Below, piece after piece: positions 32,481-41,408 of a DNA stretch of 64,000 bases; positions within the stretch are counted from its first letter, which is position 1; every line of letters starts with the position of its first letter. This DNA is from Aquabacter sp965279295 (GTDB taxonomy: Bacteria; Pseudomonadota; Alphaproteobacteria; Rhizobiales; Xanthobacteraceae), in NCBI GenBank assembly GCA_965279295.1, contig CBDIHQ010000014.1; one strand, written 5' to 3'. The translations under genes were made by a program, and so were the position numbers. A model generated the notes under the pieces. The model had not been told where the DNA came from. It did not search any database and worked only from the letters and a program-made list of their open reading frames with translations.

Positions 32481-34193
32481 ATGAATTTCCGCTTCATGCG
32501 TTTCGAGCGTGCGACCGAAGGTCGTTTGCGCCGCAAATGGCTTGTGGGCTTTGTGGCGCTGTGCGTGGCGCTGCCTCTTCTGATGTTCGCCGGGGTGGCT
32601 TGGTATGACCGGGCCGTGGAAATGCGGGACGCCAGGCAGAAGGCGCTGGCCACCTCCTACATGCTGGCGGAGCACGTTGATTCGGTGTTCCGTGCAATTG
32701 ATGTGGCGCTGCTCCAGGTGGATTTGGCGATCGCCAACCGTCCACTGGCGGAATTGCGTACGGACGGCGAAGTGCACAAAACACTGCTGGAAGTGCAGCG
32801 GCGGCTACCCTCTCTCGAATCGGTTTTCCTTGTGGACGAGGCAGGAAGCCTCGCGGCGAGCAGCCGTGCGTTCCCGATGCCGCCCTATGAGGTGCAGAAT
32901 CGGGAGTATTTTCTGGCGGGAAAGGCGGGACACGACGGCCTATTCTTCTCTCAGCCGTTCCGAGGCCAGTTCTCCCGCTCGGTTTCTTTCACCGCCAGCC
33001 GGCGCGTGATTCGCGATGATGTGTTTCGGGGCGTCGCCGCTGTGACCATCTTCCCGGAATATTTTCATTCGCTCTATCGCGGCGCCTTTCCGCCGGACAG
33101 CAACGCCGTTGCAGCCCTGATGCGAAAGGACGGATCGCTGATTTTCCGGTCCCCTAGCCCCCGCAATGCCAGCGAGCGCATGCAAGCGCCACCGGAACTG
33201 GTGGCGCGGGCGGCCGCGCAGAGTTCCGGCCTGATATCAGGCGCAGGCGGGCTCGACGGCAAATCTGGCATCACCGCATTCCGCACCCTGCCCAATTCTC
33301 CGCTCACCCTGATCTACGCGGTGGGCGAGGCGGAGGCACTGACCCCCTGGTACGGCCGCCTGGCGAGCTACGGCATTGCCGCCGCTGGTGTCAGCGGCAT
33401 TCTCGCAGCGGCCGGAGCGCTGGTTCTGCGCGGACTATTGCGTTGGCAACCCTCAGGCGCGGACACGGTGCCACGCACGCGCGGCCGGGAGCCGGTCGAC
33501 GTGATCGCGGGCGAGCCGGCCAGCCGGGTCGAGCGCGGTGCGGACACACTGCTGGGCGTGGTGCTGACGCTGCTGGCGCTTGTGCGCCAGCAATTGCCGC
33601 AGGCGGCACCGGCAGGTGAGCGCAACGAATCGTTCAACGTCGACCTGAAGGAGGCGGTCGAGGGCGCGGCGCATGGCGTCTCCACGGTGCAGCGCCTCCT
33701 GGCGGGTGTGCGGGCGCGCGGCTCGGAGGCGCGCATCGTCAATGTGAGCACCTCGCTCATTGCCGCCCACAAACTGCTCATGGGATCGATCTGGCCACCC
33801 CTCGAACTTCCCGACATGCAAGAGCAGTCCATCGATGTGTTCGTCGACCCCGCCCGATTCGATCTGGCGCTGGTGGATCTGGTGCTCGGCCTCAAGGAGG
33901 TTGCACCCGCCGGCGCGCGCCTGACCGTCGAGGCCAGCCGGCGGATGGTGCGCAACGTGGAGGTGGAGGGGCTGACCCCAGGCGACTATGTGGCCATCGC
34001 GTTTGCCCTGGATAGTCCCGAGGGCACCGCGCGCGAGGCGAGCGTGAGGGGCGAAACCCGGCTGCGTCTGGTCGCCCGCTTCGCGGCGCAGAGCGACGGG
34101 GGTCTTGTGTTCGACGAGGGCGCCGGCGCGCCCGTCCAGGCCACCCTCTGGCTGCCGGCGGCGCTGATCCGGCGCGAGTCCCGGAAGGCTTGA
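32481..34193 (+). CDS. Degenerate sensor kinase-like protein with periplasmic Cache domain
   Basis: 570 residues. TM helices at about 20-41 and 297-317 bracket a periplasmic dCache-type sensor (NREYFLAGKAG, IFRSPSPRN). The cytoplasmic part aligns with HDFNNLL-type histidine kinases but has lost their chemistry: the phosphoacceptor His site reads RVERGADTLL (Arg352), the N-box reads DLVLGLKEVA, DxGxGM is replaced by DSPEGT and GTGLGLS by GETRLRL. It probably signals by protein contact rather than phosphotransfer. No response regulator adjoins it. Weak ribosome site. Confidence 0.75.
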   Translation: MNFRFMRFERATEGRLRRKWLVGFVALCVALPLLMFAGVAWYDRAVEMRDARQKALATSYMLAEHVDSVFRAIDVALLQVDLAIANRPLAELRTDGEVHKTLLEVQRRLPSLESVFLVDEAGSLAASSRAFPMPPYEVQNREYFLAGKAGHDGLFFSQPFRGQFSRSVSFTASRRVIRDDVFRGVAAVTIFPEYFHSLYRGAFPPDSNAVAALMRKDGSLIFRSPSPRNASERMQAPPELVARAAAQSSGLISGAGGLDGKSGITAFRTLPNSPLTLIYAVGEAEALTPWYGRLASYGIAAAGVSGILAAAGALVLRGLLRWQPSGADTVPRTRGREPVDVIAGEPASRVERGADTLLGVVLTLLALVRQQLPQAAPAGERNESFNVDLKEAVEGAAHGVSTVQRLLAGVRARGSEARIVNVSTSLIAAHKLLMGSIWPPLELPDMQEQSIDVFVDPARFDLALVDLVLGLKEVAPAGARLTVEASRRMVRNVEVEGLTPGDYVAIAFALDSPEGTAREASVRGETRLRLVARFAAQSDGGLVFDEGAGAPVQATLWLPAALIRRESRKA

Positions 34194-34322
34194 GGCAAGA
34201 AAATCTAAGGCGAGAAGGGTTGAGGCAAGACAACCGATGTCGGTGTCCTCGCGGTAGGATGCTGGCGCATCACGCGGAATTCTGCTGAAACCGCTTTAGC
34301 GTCCTCTCCGCCGGAGTCCTTC

Positions 34323-34886
34323 ATGCCCAAGCGCGCGATCCCCGTCGCACTTCTCGGCCTGCTGCTGCTGGCGCCCACCGGCGCAGCGGCGGCGAAGGCG
34401 GCGCCCGTTTGCGTGCGCAGCTCACACTTCCAGGTGGTCCACGCGGCGCGCGAAAACGCGGTCGGCAGCGATATCCTGGTCCAGCGCCTGACCCCTGGAC
34501 AATCCCGAGCCTGCAAATTCCAGCGCCGCACCGGCGATTACAGCGTCGGCGGCCCGAACGATGCCAATTACGTCCTCGGCCTCACCGGCGGCGTGCTTGT
34601 GCTGGACCAGGGGACCGGCCCCAACCGCACGCTGTCGCTGTTCGATCTCGAGGCGCGCCGGGTCTTGATCGACCGCCGATATGACGACGAGGCGCCGGTC
34701 AAGATCGAGCCCGCGCAGGTGGTGTTCTCGGCAATCATCGGGCCGGGCAAGCCCGAGCTTTGTCCCCAATATAAGGAATTGACCGCCAACGGCCTCAGCA
34801 CCGCTCTGGTGCAGGACATGACCATAGCGCTTCCCTCACGCGAGGTGCGTATGTCCGGCACGGTCAGGTGCATCGGCCAGCAGTGA
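34323..34886 (+). CDS. Exported hypothetical protein, 187 aa
   Basis: Clear Sec signal peptide (residues 1-23, hydrophobic LLGLLLLAP then AAA) and GGAG before the ATG. The mature protein has four Cys (near 30, 59, 142 and 182) that could form disulfides, and beta-rich segments such as YVLGLTGGVLVLDQG. No family recognised. Convergent with the next gene, with six bases between stops. Confidence 0.7.
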   Translation: MPKRAIPVALLGLLLLAPTGAAAAKAAPVCVRSSHFQVVHAARENAVGSDILVQRLTPGQSRACKFQRRTGDYSVGGPNDANYVLGLTGGVLVLDQGTGPNRTLSLFDLEARRVLIDRRYDDEAPVKIEPAQVVFSAIIGPGKPELCPQYKELTANGLSTALVQDMTIALPSREVRMSGTVRCIGQQ

Positions 34887-34892
34887 GCGCGA

Positions 34893-35375
34893 TCAGCGTT
34901 CGGTGAAGAAGGTCATCAGCACCTTCCCGCTTTCGCCGGTCAGGCACAGGAAGCGGTGCACCTTGTCGGTCTGGTCGCGCTGTATGTAAGCCTCGCCCAT
35001 GATGACGGTGTGGATCTTGGTGTCGCCAACCGAGACGTCCGCCTTCGCCACCGTCACGCCATCCATGTCGACGAACAGATCCTCGATCGAGGGAGAGCGT
35101 TGCCTCAGGATCGAGAGCGCGCGCTCCTTGCAAGCGAGCACCAGGGCCGTCTCGGCTCCACCTTCCGCTTCCGCCGCCGCTTCAGCTTTGGCCGCGGCCT
35201 TCGCTGCGGCCTTAGGTGCCGGGGGCGGAACGGGAAGCGGCGCGGGGTTGGGCACAGCCGGCACCGCCGGAGCCTGGGTAGGAGTCGGGGCCTGGGCCCA
35301 TGCCCCCGTCGCACCGGTGCAGATCAGGAGTGCGACGAGAGGGGCGGCTCTCATAAGGGCGGCTTGGCGGATCAT
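34893..35375 (-). CDS. Exported hypothetical protein with Pro/Ala linker, 160 aa
   Basis: Signal peptide ending AWAQA near residue 28, then a Pro/Ala-rich linker (30-70), then a compact domain with LACKERALSILRQRSPSIEDLF and FLCLTGESGKVLMTFFTER, two Cys that may pair. GAGG precedes the ATG. Periplasmic or surface location is inferred from the leader. Function unknown. Confidence 0.7.
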   Translation of the reverse strand: MIRQAALMRAAPLVALLICTGATGAWAQAPTPTQAPAVPAVPNPAPLPVPPPAPKAAAKAAAKAEAAAEAEGGAETALVLACKERALSILRQRSPSIEDLFVDMDGVTVAKADVSVGDTKIHTVIMGEAYIQRDQTDKVHRFLCLTGESGKVLMTFFTER

Positions 35376-35449
35376 TTGGGCCTCATTGCCAGGTTCGAGG
35401 TAGCAACGCCCGGATTCGCCATTTTGTGCCGCCGCCTGCCGCGCTTTCG

Positions 35450-35680
35450 CTATTCAGCCGCGTCGTCGTCCGACGGGGCGATCAGCTTGTCGAGGGCCGC
35501 CATCAGTTCATCGCCGATCTGCTCCACCGTTTCGCTACTCAGCGCCGGGTTGCACGGCAGGACGAACCGCTGCTCGCCCTCATCGGTGGTGAGATCCAGG
35601 ATCAGCGCGCTGCCCAGTTCGTCGGGATGGACGAAGTTGACCCGAAGGCCGGTGAGGATCGAGGCGGGAATCTCGGCCAT
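35450..35680 (-). CDS. Conserved hypothetical protein, 76 aa
   Basis: GGAG seven bases before the ATG giving MAEIPASILTGLRVNFV. Small acidic protein with TTDEGEQRFVLPCNPALSS. A longer frame upstream lacks support. Single gene on the minus strand; function unknown. Confidence 0.65.
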   Translation of the reverse strand: MAEIPASILTGLRVNFVHPDELGSALILDLTTDEGEQRFVLPCNPALSSETVEQIGDELMAALDKLIAPSDDDAAE

Positions 35681-36130
35681 GAGTATCTCCGGTATCTGAC
35701 GTAAGCCTTTCTCGAGGCTTGGGCTGTGTGCCCTGCGATAACGCGCGTGTCGAGCACGCGTCGTGCATCCTCTTTTCGAGCCTCTGCATTTGCGGGGCGC
35801 AAAAATGCCCTTGCGTAAGATGTTCTGTTCCCAGTTGGAAAAAAACATTTTGCGTTTTTCAATAAAATGATCGATTTTCCTAAATATAGATGGCGTATAT
35901 ATCGAATGATGCTGCAATAAATTGCCTTACCTAGCGGTATTTACTGACTTTAGGTAATGTAATTGGGTGGATAATCCGCTTGATTTTGAAGTAAGCTTCC
36001 CATGCGTGAGGTGTTGTTAGCGTAGGGGAAGGTCTGACGCGGATCGGGGGCGGCTTTATTCCCGTCGTCGCGCCTGTGCAGAAACCGAACAGCCGGCGCA
36101 GACCGGTGCGTGAGAGAGGAAGCCTGAGTG
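35681..36130. other. AT-rich intergenic region upstream of tctB
   Basis: 450 bases without a gene. 35800-35970 is strikingly AT-rich for this genome, likely a promoter or nucleoid-protein binding region. TTACCTA (35927-35933) and TAGGTAA (35951-35957) form a 7-bp inverted repeat with a 17-base spacer, a possible operator for tctBA. Confidence 0.5.
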
Positions 36131-36685
36131 ATGTCGGTTCCCAATACGGGCAATAAATCCGCCCGCTTGCCCGGCGCGGGTTCGCGCGGCGGCGAGGGGT
36201 GGCGGGACGTGTTCGCCCGCCATTTTCTGTCCAGGCGCGATATCTACGGCGGCCTTCTCATGGTCGGCGTCGGGGTTGGGGCCATCCTTGAAGGCCTGCG
36301 CCACCATATCGGCAGCCTCACCCATATGGGCGCCGGCTATTTCCCCGTCATCCTCGGCGTGATCCTCGCGGCGCTCGGCGCCGCGATCGCCGTGTCGGGC
36401 GCACTCAACGGCTCCGGCGAGGTCGAGGTGGAGCCGGGCGAGACCTTCCATCTTCCCGATGTGCGCGGCTGCCTCTGCATCATCTCCGGCATCATCTCCT
36501 TCATTGTGCTTGCCGAATATGCCGGCTTCGGGCCAGCGACCTTCGCGCTGGTGTTCATTTCGGCCATGGGCGACCGCACGATGTCATGGAAGGGCGCTTT
36601 GGCGCTCGCCTGCGTGATGACGAGCGTATTGGCGGGGCTGTTTTGGTACGCCTTGCAGATTCCATTCCAGCTTGTGATCTGGTGA
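36131..36685 (+). CDS. tctB: Tripartite tricarboxylate transporter small membrane subunit TctB
   Basis: 184 residues with four predicted membrane helices (about 40-58, 75-95, 118-138, 150-175), normal for TctB, the small integral membrane subunit that acts with TctA in proton- or sodium-driven carboxylate uptake. A GTG three bases earlier is an alternative start. Seven-base gap to tctA; the pair is one operon. The periplasmic binding protein TctC is not in this window. Confidence 0.85.
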   Translation: MSVPNTGNKSARLPGAGSRGGEGWRDVFARHFLSRRDIYGGLLMVGVGVGAILEGLRHHIGSLTHMGAGYFPVILGVILAALGAAIAVSGALNGSGEVEVEPGETFHLPDVRGCLCIISGIISFIVLAEYAGFGPATFALVFISAMGDRTMSWKGALALACVMTSVLAGLFWYALQIPFQLVIW

Positions 36686-36691
36686 GGCGCC

Positions 36692-38230
36692 ATGTTTACT
36701 GCACTTAACGATCTATGGGGCGGCTTCGGCGTCGCGCTCCAGCCGGAAAATCTTCTCTGGTGCTTTGTCGGCGTGCTGTTCGGCAACCTTGTCGGTGTGC
36801 TACCCGGCATGGGCGTCATGGCCGCTATCTCGGTGCTGCTGCCGCTGACGTTCGCCATGAAGCCGGTGGCCGCCATCCTAATGCTGGCCGGCATCTATTA
36901 TGGCGCGCAGTACGGCGGGGCGATCTGCTCCATCCTGCTCAACCTGCCGTGCCATCCCCCGCACGCTGTGACTTGCCTGGACGGCTTTCCCCTGACCCAA
37001 CAGGGCAAGGGCGGCGTGGCGCTGGGCATCACCATGATCTCCTCCTTCGTGGGGGCATCGTTCGGCATCATCGAGATGATCTTCTTCGCGCCTGTCCTGG
37101 TGGGGGTCGCGCTGAAGTTCGGGCCGGCGGAGATCTGTTCGCTGATGTTCCTCGGCTTGCTGGCCGGCTCCACGCTGGCGAAGAGTTCGCCGCTCAAGGG
37201 CGTGGCGATGACCGTGCTCGGCCTGCTCCTCGGCCTGTGCGGCACCGACGTGAACAGCGGCGAGCCGCGCTTCAATTTCGGCTCGCCGCAATTGCTGGAC
37301 GGCATCGAGATCGTCGCCCTGGCGCTCGGCATCTTCGGCATCGCCGAATTCCTCAAGAGCGTGAACCGGGTCGCCAAGATTTCCACCCAGCATAAGACGG
37401 TGCGCATCTCGGACATGCGTCCGAGCAAGGCGGAACTGAAGCTGGCCTTCCCGGCGATGATCCGCGGCACGCTCATCGGCAGCCTGTGCGCCCTTATTCC
37501 AGGCACCGGGCCGACCATCGCCTCCTTCGTGGCCTATGCCACGGAGAAGAAGATCTCCAAGACGCCGGAGCGTTTCGGGCGCGGTGCCATCGAGGGCGTG
37601 GCCTGCCCGGAGGCAGCGACCCACTCGGCGGTGCAGGGCGACTTCATCCCCACCATGAGCCTGGGCATTCCCGGCGACAGCGTCATGGCGCTGATCCTCG
37701 GCGCCCTGATCATTCAGGGCATCACGCCGGGTCCACAGCTCATCACCGAGCATCCCGACATCTTCTGGGGACTGGTGGCGAGCTTCTGGATCGGCAACAT
37801 TCTGCTGGTGATCCTGAACGTGCCGATGATCGGCATCTGGGTGAAGCTGCTTTCGATCCCCTATCGCTATCTTTATCCCAGCGCGCTGTTCTTCATCTGC
37901 ATCGGTGTCTACAGCGCCAACAACGATCTGTTCGCGGTGGGCGAGACCTTGGTGATCGGTCTCGGCGGCTACCTGCTGCTGCAACTCGGCTTCCACCCCG
38001 CCCCGATCATGCTTGGGTTCGTTCTGGGGCCGAGGTTCGAGGAGAACTTCCGCCGCGCCATGCTGATTTCGCGCGGCGATCTCATGACGTTTGTCGAGCG
38101 TCCCATCAGCGCCGTGTTCCTGTTCCTGGCGCTGGTTCTGGTCATCGCTCAGATCGCCTTCCGCCTGCGCAAACTGAAGCGCGCGGGCTGGATCCCGCGC
38201 GGCGCCCAGCCGGCGAGCGAGGTGGAATAG
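36692..38230 (+). CDS. tctA: Tripartite tricarboxylate transporter permease TctA
   Basis: 512 residues with about 12 membrane helices, the large permease subunit. Family motifs visible are GVLPGMGVMAAISVLLPLTF near the N-terminus, YGGAICSILLNLPCHP, and the second repeat GTGPTIASFVAY with GIPGDSVMALILGA. Substrates of the family are citrate and other di- or tricarboxylates; the binding protein that would set specificity is absent locally. Followed by a clear terminator. Confidence 0.93.
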   Translation: MFTALNDLWGGFGVALQPENLLWCFVGVLFGNLVGVLPGMGVMAAISVLLPLTFAMKPVAAILMLAGIYYGAQYGGAICSILLNLPCHPPHAVTCLDGFPLTQQGKGGVALGITMISSFVGASFGIIEMIFFAPVLVGVALKFGPAEICSLMFLGLLAGSTLAKSSPLKGVAMTVLGLLLGLCGTDVNSGEPRFNFGSPQLLDGIEIVALALGIFGIAEFLKSVNRVAKISTQHKTVRISDMRPSKAELKLAFPAMIRGTLIGSLCALIPGTGPTIASFVAYATEKKISKTPERFGRGAIEGVACPEAATHSAVQGDFIPTMSLGIPGDSVMALILGALIIQGITPGPQLITEHPDIFWGLVASFWIGNILLVILNVPMIGIWVKLLSIPYRYLYPSALFFICIGVYSANNDLFAVGETLVIGLGGYLLLQLGFHPAPIMLGFVLGPRFEENFRRAMLISRGDLMTFVERPISAVFLFLALVLVIAQIAFRLRKLKRAGWIPRGAQPASEVE

Positions 38231-38258
38231 CGTTCCACCCCAGCGATGACAGGGCCAC

Positions 38259-38292
38259 AAGGCCGCCTCCCTCACAGGTGGCGGCCTTTTCT
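38259..38292 (+). terminator. Intrinsic terminator after tctA
   Basis: AAGGCCGCC and GGCGGCCTT form a 9-bp stem with a 12-base loop, followed by TTTTCTCTTT. It lies 29 bases after the tctA stop. Confidence 0.85.
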
Positions 38293-38582
38293 CTTTGGCA
38301 CTTGCGCGTGGGGGGGGGCGGGAGGCGCGAAATGGCCGGTCCCCGCAAGCATGCGAGGAGGCACCGCGCACGCAAAGGTGCCCGCTGGCGAGAGAAGCGC
38401 GCCGCCTGCTGCTGATTGAGGGAAACAAGAGGGCGCCGAGAGCGATGATAGGCGCCGTGGCGGCTCGTCTACGGAGCATCACCGTCTGTTCGTCCAGCGC
38501 GCTGCGGTTTGTGCGCGCGGGGACAAAATTGATTCTGGACGCCTTGGAGGCGCGTTATGCGCCTGCTTGCCCCAGCGCGCGC
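38293..38582. other. Region without recognised gene
   Basis: With the preceding terminator this makes more than 300 bases between tctA and the next candidate gene. Open frames here are Arg-rich and lack family features. Nothing supportable was seen. Confidence 0.5.
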
Positions 38583-38732
38583 TTAGTGAAACGTCCGGTT
38601 CGCGACTTCCTCTGCGCGCTGCGGCTTCTCCACAAACACGCGATGCACGAAAGAAACGGTGCCCAGACAGACAACAGACATGACGAGAAGGGCCATGGAC
38701 ATGGGGAGGATCGCTATGAAATCGCTTTGCAT
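38583..38732 (-). CDS. Possible small single-pass membrane protein, 49 aa
   Basis: Begins MQSDFIAILPMSMALLVMS and has one membrane helix (about 8-28) followed by a basic tail (RVFVEKPQRAEE). The pattern is like small inner membrane proteins, but no homologue family is recalled. The chosen ATG lies inside a longer frame that starts at 38807. Confidence 0.4.
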   Translation of the reverse strand: MQSDFIAILPMSMALLVMSVVCLGTVSFVHRVFVEKPQRAEEVANRTFH

Positions 38733-38960
38733 TCTGAAATATCTCACCGTCTTGAGGCGGCATTGAGGGGCGTGGGCATTACCACCCCCGACCAAGCTCA
38801 GCAACACCGCGACCCGACCGAAGTATGAAAGCGCCGTCCTTGTTCCGTCTCAGCCGCGCGTGACCCATCGGCAGAGGATCTTCCATCGGCGAGGCCGAGC
38901 GAGCGGACGATGCACGCATCCAGCTTAACGAAATCACAACTTGAAATTCACGGGAATTGC

Positions 38961-39035
38961 TGGTGCTGCGAGAGAGGATTGAACTCTCGACCTCTCCATT
39001 ACCAATGGAGTGCTCTACCACTGAGCTACCGCAGC
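38961..39035 (-). tRNA. tRNA-Thr (anticodon GGT)
   Basis: 75 bases with encoded CCA. The acceptor GCTGCGG pairs with TCGCAGC through a standard stem, the D-arm has TAGCTCAGTGGTAGAGC, the anticodon stem CTCCA/TGGAG presents GGT, and the T-arm GAGTTCAATCC is intact. Confidence 0.96.
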
Positions 39036-39317
39036 GTCCGGGTCCGGGCTGATGCCGGGCTCGGAAAATCTTGCCAGCTTGATGCCGGCGAGAGCGTCGG
39101 CGGCGGGTGAACCACCGCGAGCGGGCCGTTCCTGCCACATGCCGGCAGGGGGCGCAACCCCATCGGCCGAAACCCCCGCTCCGGGGAGGCGATATGCACC
39201 TTTATGATGCGGGGATGGTGCATTGCGCTCGTTTTTTGCGCCTGCACAAGACTTGAGCGGCGGCCGGTACGGGGTTAGCCTTCGGTCAAGATCAAGCAGA
39301 ACAGACAGTGGGGGCTT

Positions 39318-40478
39318 ATGGCCAAAGCGCGGACGCAGAACATCGGCGCCGTTCGGCGCACGTTTTCTCCCTGGACCGACCCGACCGCGACGCCCCTGAT
39401 CCGGTTCGAGAATGTGGTGAAGCGTTTCGGCGATTTCACCGCCGTGAACAATGTGAGCCTCGACATTTTCGAGCGGGAGTTCTTCGCGCTGCTCGGCCCT
39501 TCGGGCTGCGGCAAGACCACGCTGATGCGCATGCTTGCGGGGTTCGAGGAGCCAACCGACGGCCGCATCACCCTGGCCGGGGAAGATCTGGTCGGCGTGC
39601 CGCCGTATCGGCGGCCGGTCAACATGATGTTCCAGTCCTATGCGCTGTTCCCGCACATGAGCGTGGCGGAGAACATCGCGTTCGGCCCCAAGCAGGCCGG
39701 CATGTCCAAGGTGGAGATTAACGCTCGCGTCGAGGAGATGCTTTCCCTGGTGAAGCTGGAGAGTTTTGCCAAGCGCAAGCCACACCAACTCTCCGGCGGC
39801 CAGCGCCAGCGCGTCGCCCTGGCGCGCTCGGTCGCCACCCGGCCCAAGGTGCTGCTGCTGGACGAGCCGCTGGGCGCGCTCGACAAGAAGCTGCGGGAAG
39901 AGACGCAGTTCGAGTTGATGGACCTGCAGATGGAACTGGGGATGACCTTCCTGATCGTGACCCACGACCAGGAAGAAGCCATGACGGTGGCCGACCGCAT
40001 CGCCGTCATGAACCACGGCGTGCTGGTGCAAGTGGCCCCGCCCGCCACCATTTATGAGCAGCCGGCGACCAAATATATCGCCGACTTCATCGGCGACGTG
40101 AACATCATGGTGTGCAAGGTCGAGGGCTGCTTCGCCAATGATCTGCGCCTCACCACGCCGATCACGCCGCACCCGATCCAGATCGCGCAGCCCTCGGATG
40201 CGAAGGTGGGCGATTCGGTCTGGCTCGCCATCAGGCCGGAAAAATTACGCATCTCGCTCGATCCCCCGGATGCGGCGGCAGGCAATTGTTTCGAGGGCCA
40301 GATCTGGGACATAGCCTATCTCGGCGACCTCTCCGTGTACCATGTGGAATTGCCGTGCGGCACCCGCATCAAGGTCTCGCAACCGAACCTCTCCCGCATG
40401 GTCGAGCGGCCCATCACCTGGGAAGATAAGGTCTTTGTGACCTTCACGCCGCATGCCGGCGTGGTCCTGAGCCACTAG
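39318..40478 (+). CDS. potG: Polyamine-type ABC transporter ATP-binding protein
   Basis: 386 residues. Walker A GPSGCGKTT near 59-67, Q-loop MFQSYALFPH, signature LSGGQRQRVALARS, Walker B VLLLDEPLGALD, H-loop VTHDQEEAM, then a C-terminal TOBE-type regulatory domain (VWLAIRPEKLRIS). The set matches PotA/PotG of spermidine/putrescine importers. Leads a three-gene operon; the periplasmic binding protein is not adjacent, so the substrate is not certain. Confidence 0.9.
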   Translation: MAKARTQNIGAVRRTFSPWTDPTATPLIRFENVVKRFGDFTAVNNVSLDIFEREFFALLGPSGCGKTTLMRMLAGFEEPTDGRITLAGEDLVGVPPYRRPVNMMFQSYALFPHMSVAENIAFGPKQAGMSKVEINARVEEMLSLVKLESFAKRKPHQLSGGQRQRVALARSVATRPKVLLLDEPLGALDKKLREETQFELMDLQMELGMTFLIVTHDQEEAMTVADRIAVMNHGVLVQVAPPATIYEQPATKYIADFIGDVNIMVCKVEGCFANDLRLTTPITPHPIQIAQPSDAKVGDSVWLAIRPEKLRISLDPPDAAAGNCFEGQIWDIAYLGDLSVYHVELPCGTRIKVSQPNLSRMVERPITWEDKVFVTFTPHAGVVLSH

Positions 40479-40490
40479 GGGAGGGGCGTC

Positions 40491-41408
40491 ATGTCGATGG
40501 CGGGAAGCAAGGGCAAGGGGCGATCGTTCGTCATCGCCGTTCCCTATCTGTGGCTGCTTGTGCTGTTCCTGGTGCCGTTCCTGATCGTGCTGAAAATCAG
40601 CATGTCGCAGGATGTGATCGCGCAGCCACCCTATTCGCCGCTGCTGGATCTCTCGCAGGGCTGGGCGGGCTTCAAGGATTTCATCTCCCAGCTGAATTTC
40701 GACAATTACGGCTACGTGCTGAGTTGGGACAACGAGTTCCTGGAAGCCTACGGTTCCAGCCTCGTCATCGCCTCGCTATCCACGGTGTTCCTGCTCCTGG
40801 TGGGCTATCCCATCGCCTATGCCATGGCGCGCGCGCCGCGATCGATGCAGCCGACATTGCTGATGCTGGTGATCCTGCCGTTCTGGACCTCGTTCCTGAT
40901 CCGCGTCTACGCCTGGATCGGCATCCTCTCGCAGGATGGCCTGCTTAATCAGGCGCTACAGGCCATGGGGCTGATCGACCAGCCGCTGGAAATCCTGAAC
41001 ACCAATTTCGCGGTCTATATCGGCATCGTCTATTCCTACCTGCCCTTCATGGTGCTGCCGCTCTATGCAGCCCTCGAGAAGCTGGACATGACGCTGCTGG
41101 AGGCGGCCGAGGACCTTGGATGTCCGCCAATGCGGGCGTTCTGGCTGATCACATTTCCGCTCTCTCTTCCCGGCGTCGCGGCGGGGGCGCTGCTGTGCTT
41201 CATCCCGGCGGTGGGCGAGTTCGTCATCCCCGATCTGCTGGGCGGCTCCGACACCCTGATGATCGGCAAGTCGCTGTGGACCGAGTTCACGGTCAACCGC
41301 TCCTGGACCGCCTCATCGGCGGTGGCGGTGCTGCTGCTCATCGTGCTGGTGGTGCCGATCGTGATCTACCAGAACATCCAGGCACGCCAATTGGAGGCGG
41401 GGAAATGA
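40491..41408 (+). CDS. potH: Polyamine-type ABC transporter permease
   Basis: 305 residues, six membrane helices, with the EAA-loop motif EAAEDLGCPPMRAFWLITFPLSLPG that contacts the ATPase. The N-terminal region LWLLVLFLVPFLIVLKIS is typical of PotB/PotH. AGGGGAGGGG is a strong ribosome site. The stop overlaps the next ATG by four bases. Confidence 0.9.
   Translation: MSMAGSKGKGRSFVIAVPYLWLLVLFLVPFLIVLKISMSQDVIAQPPYSPLLDLSQGWAGFKDFISQLNFDNYGYVLSWDNEFLEAYGSSLVIASLSTVFLLLVGYPIAYAMARAPRSMQPTLLMLVILPFWTSFLIRVYAWIGILSQDGLLNQALQAMGLIDQPLEILNTNFAVYIGIVYSYLPFMVLPLYAALEKLDMTLLEAAEDLGCPPMRAFWLITFPLSLPGVAAGALLCFIPAVGEFVIPDLLGGSDTLMIGKSLWTEFTVNRSWTASSAVAVLLLIVLVVPIVIYQNIQARQLEAGK

Noticed and set aside
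35800..35970. Riboswitch upstream of tctB
   Set aside because: The region is AT-rich with one short dyad but shows no conserved riboswitch core that I could recognise.
36878..38482. A 534-codon minus-strand open frame over tctA
   Set aside because: tctA on the plus strand has clear permease motifs and a terminator. The antisense product is Arg/His/Gln-rich without membrane or domain features.
38295..38828. A 177-codon plus-strand open frame after tctA
   Set aside because: Arg-rich, no ribosome site, no family pattern, and it overlaps the terminator's downstream side.
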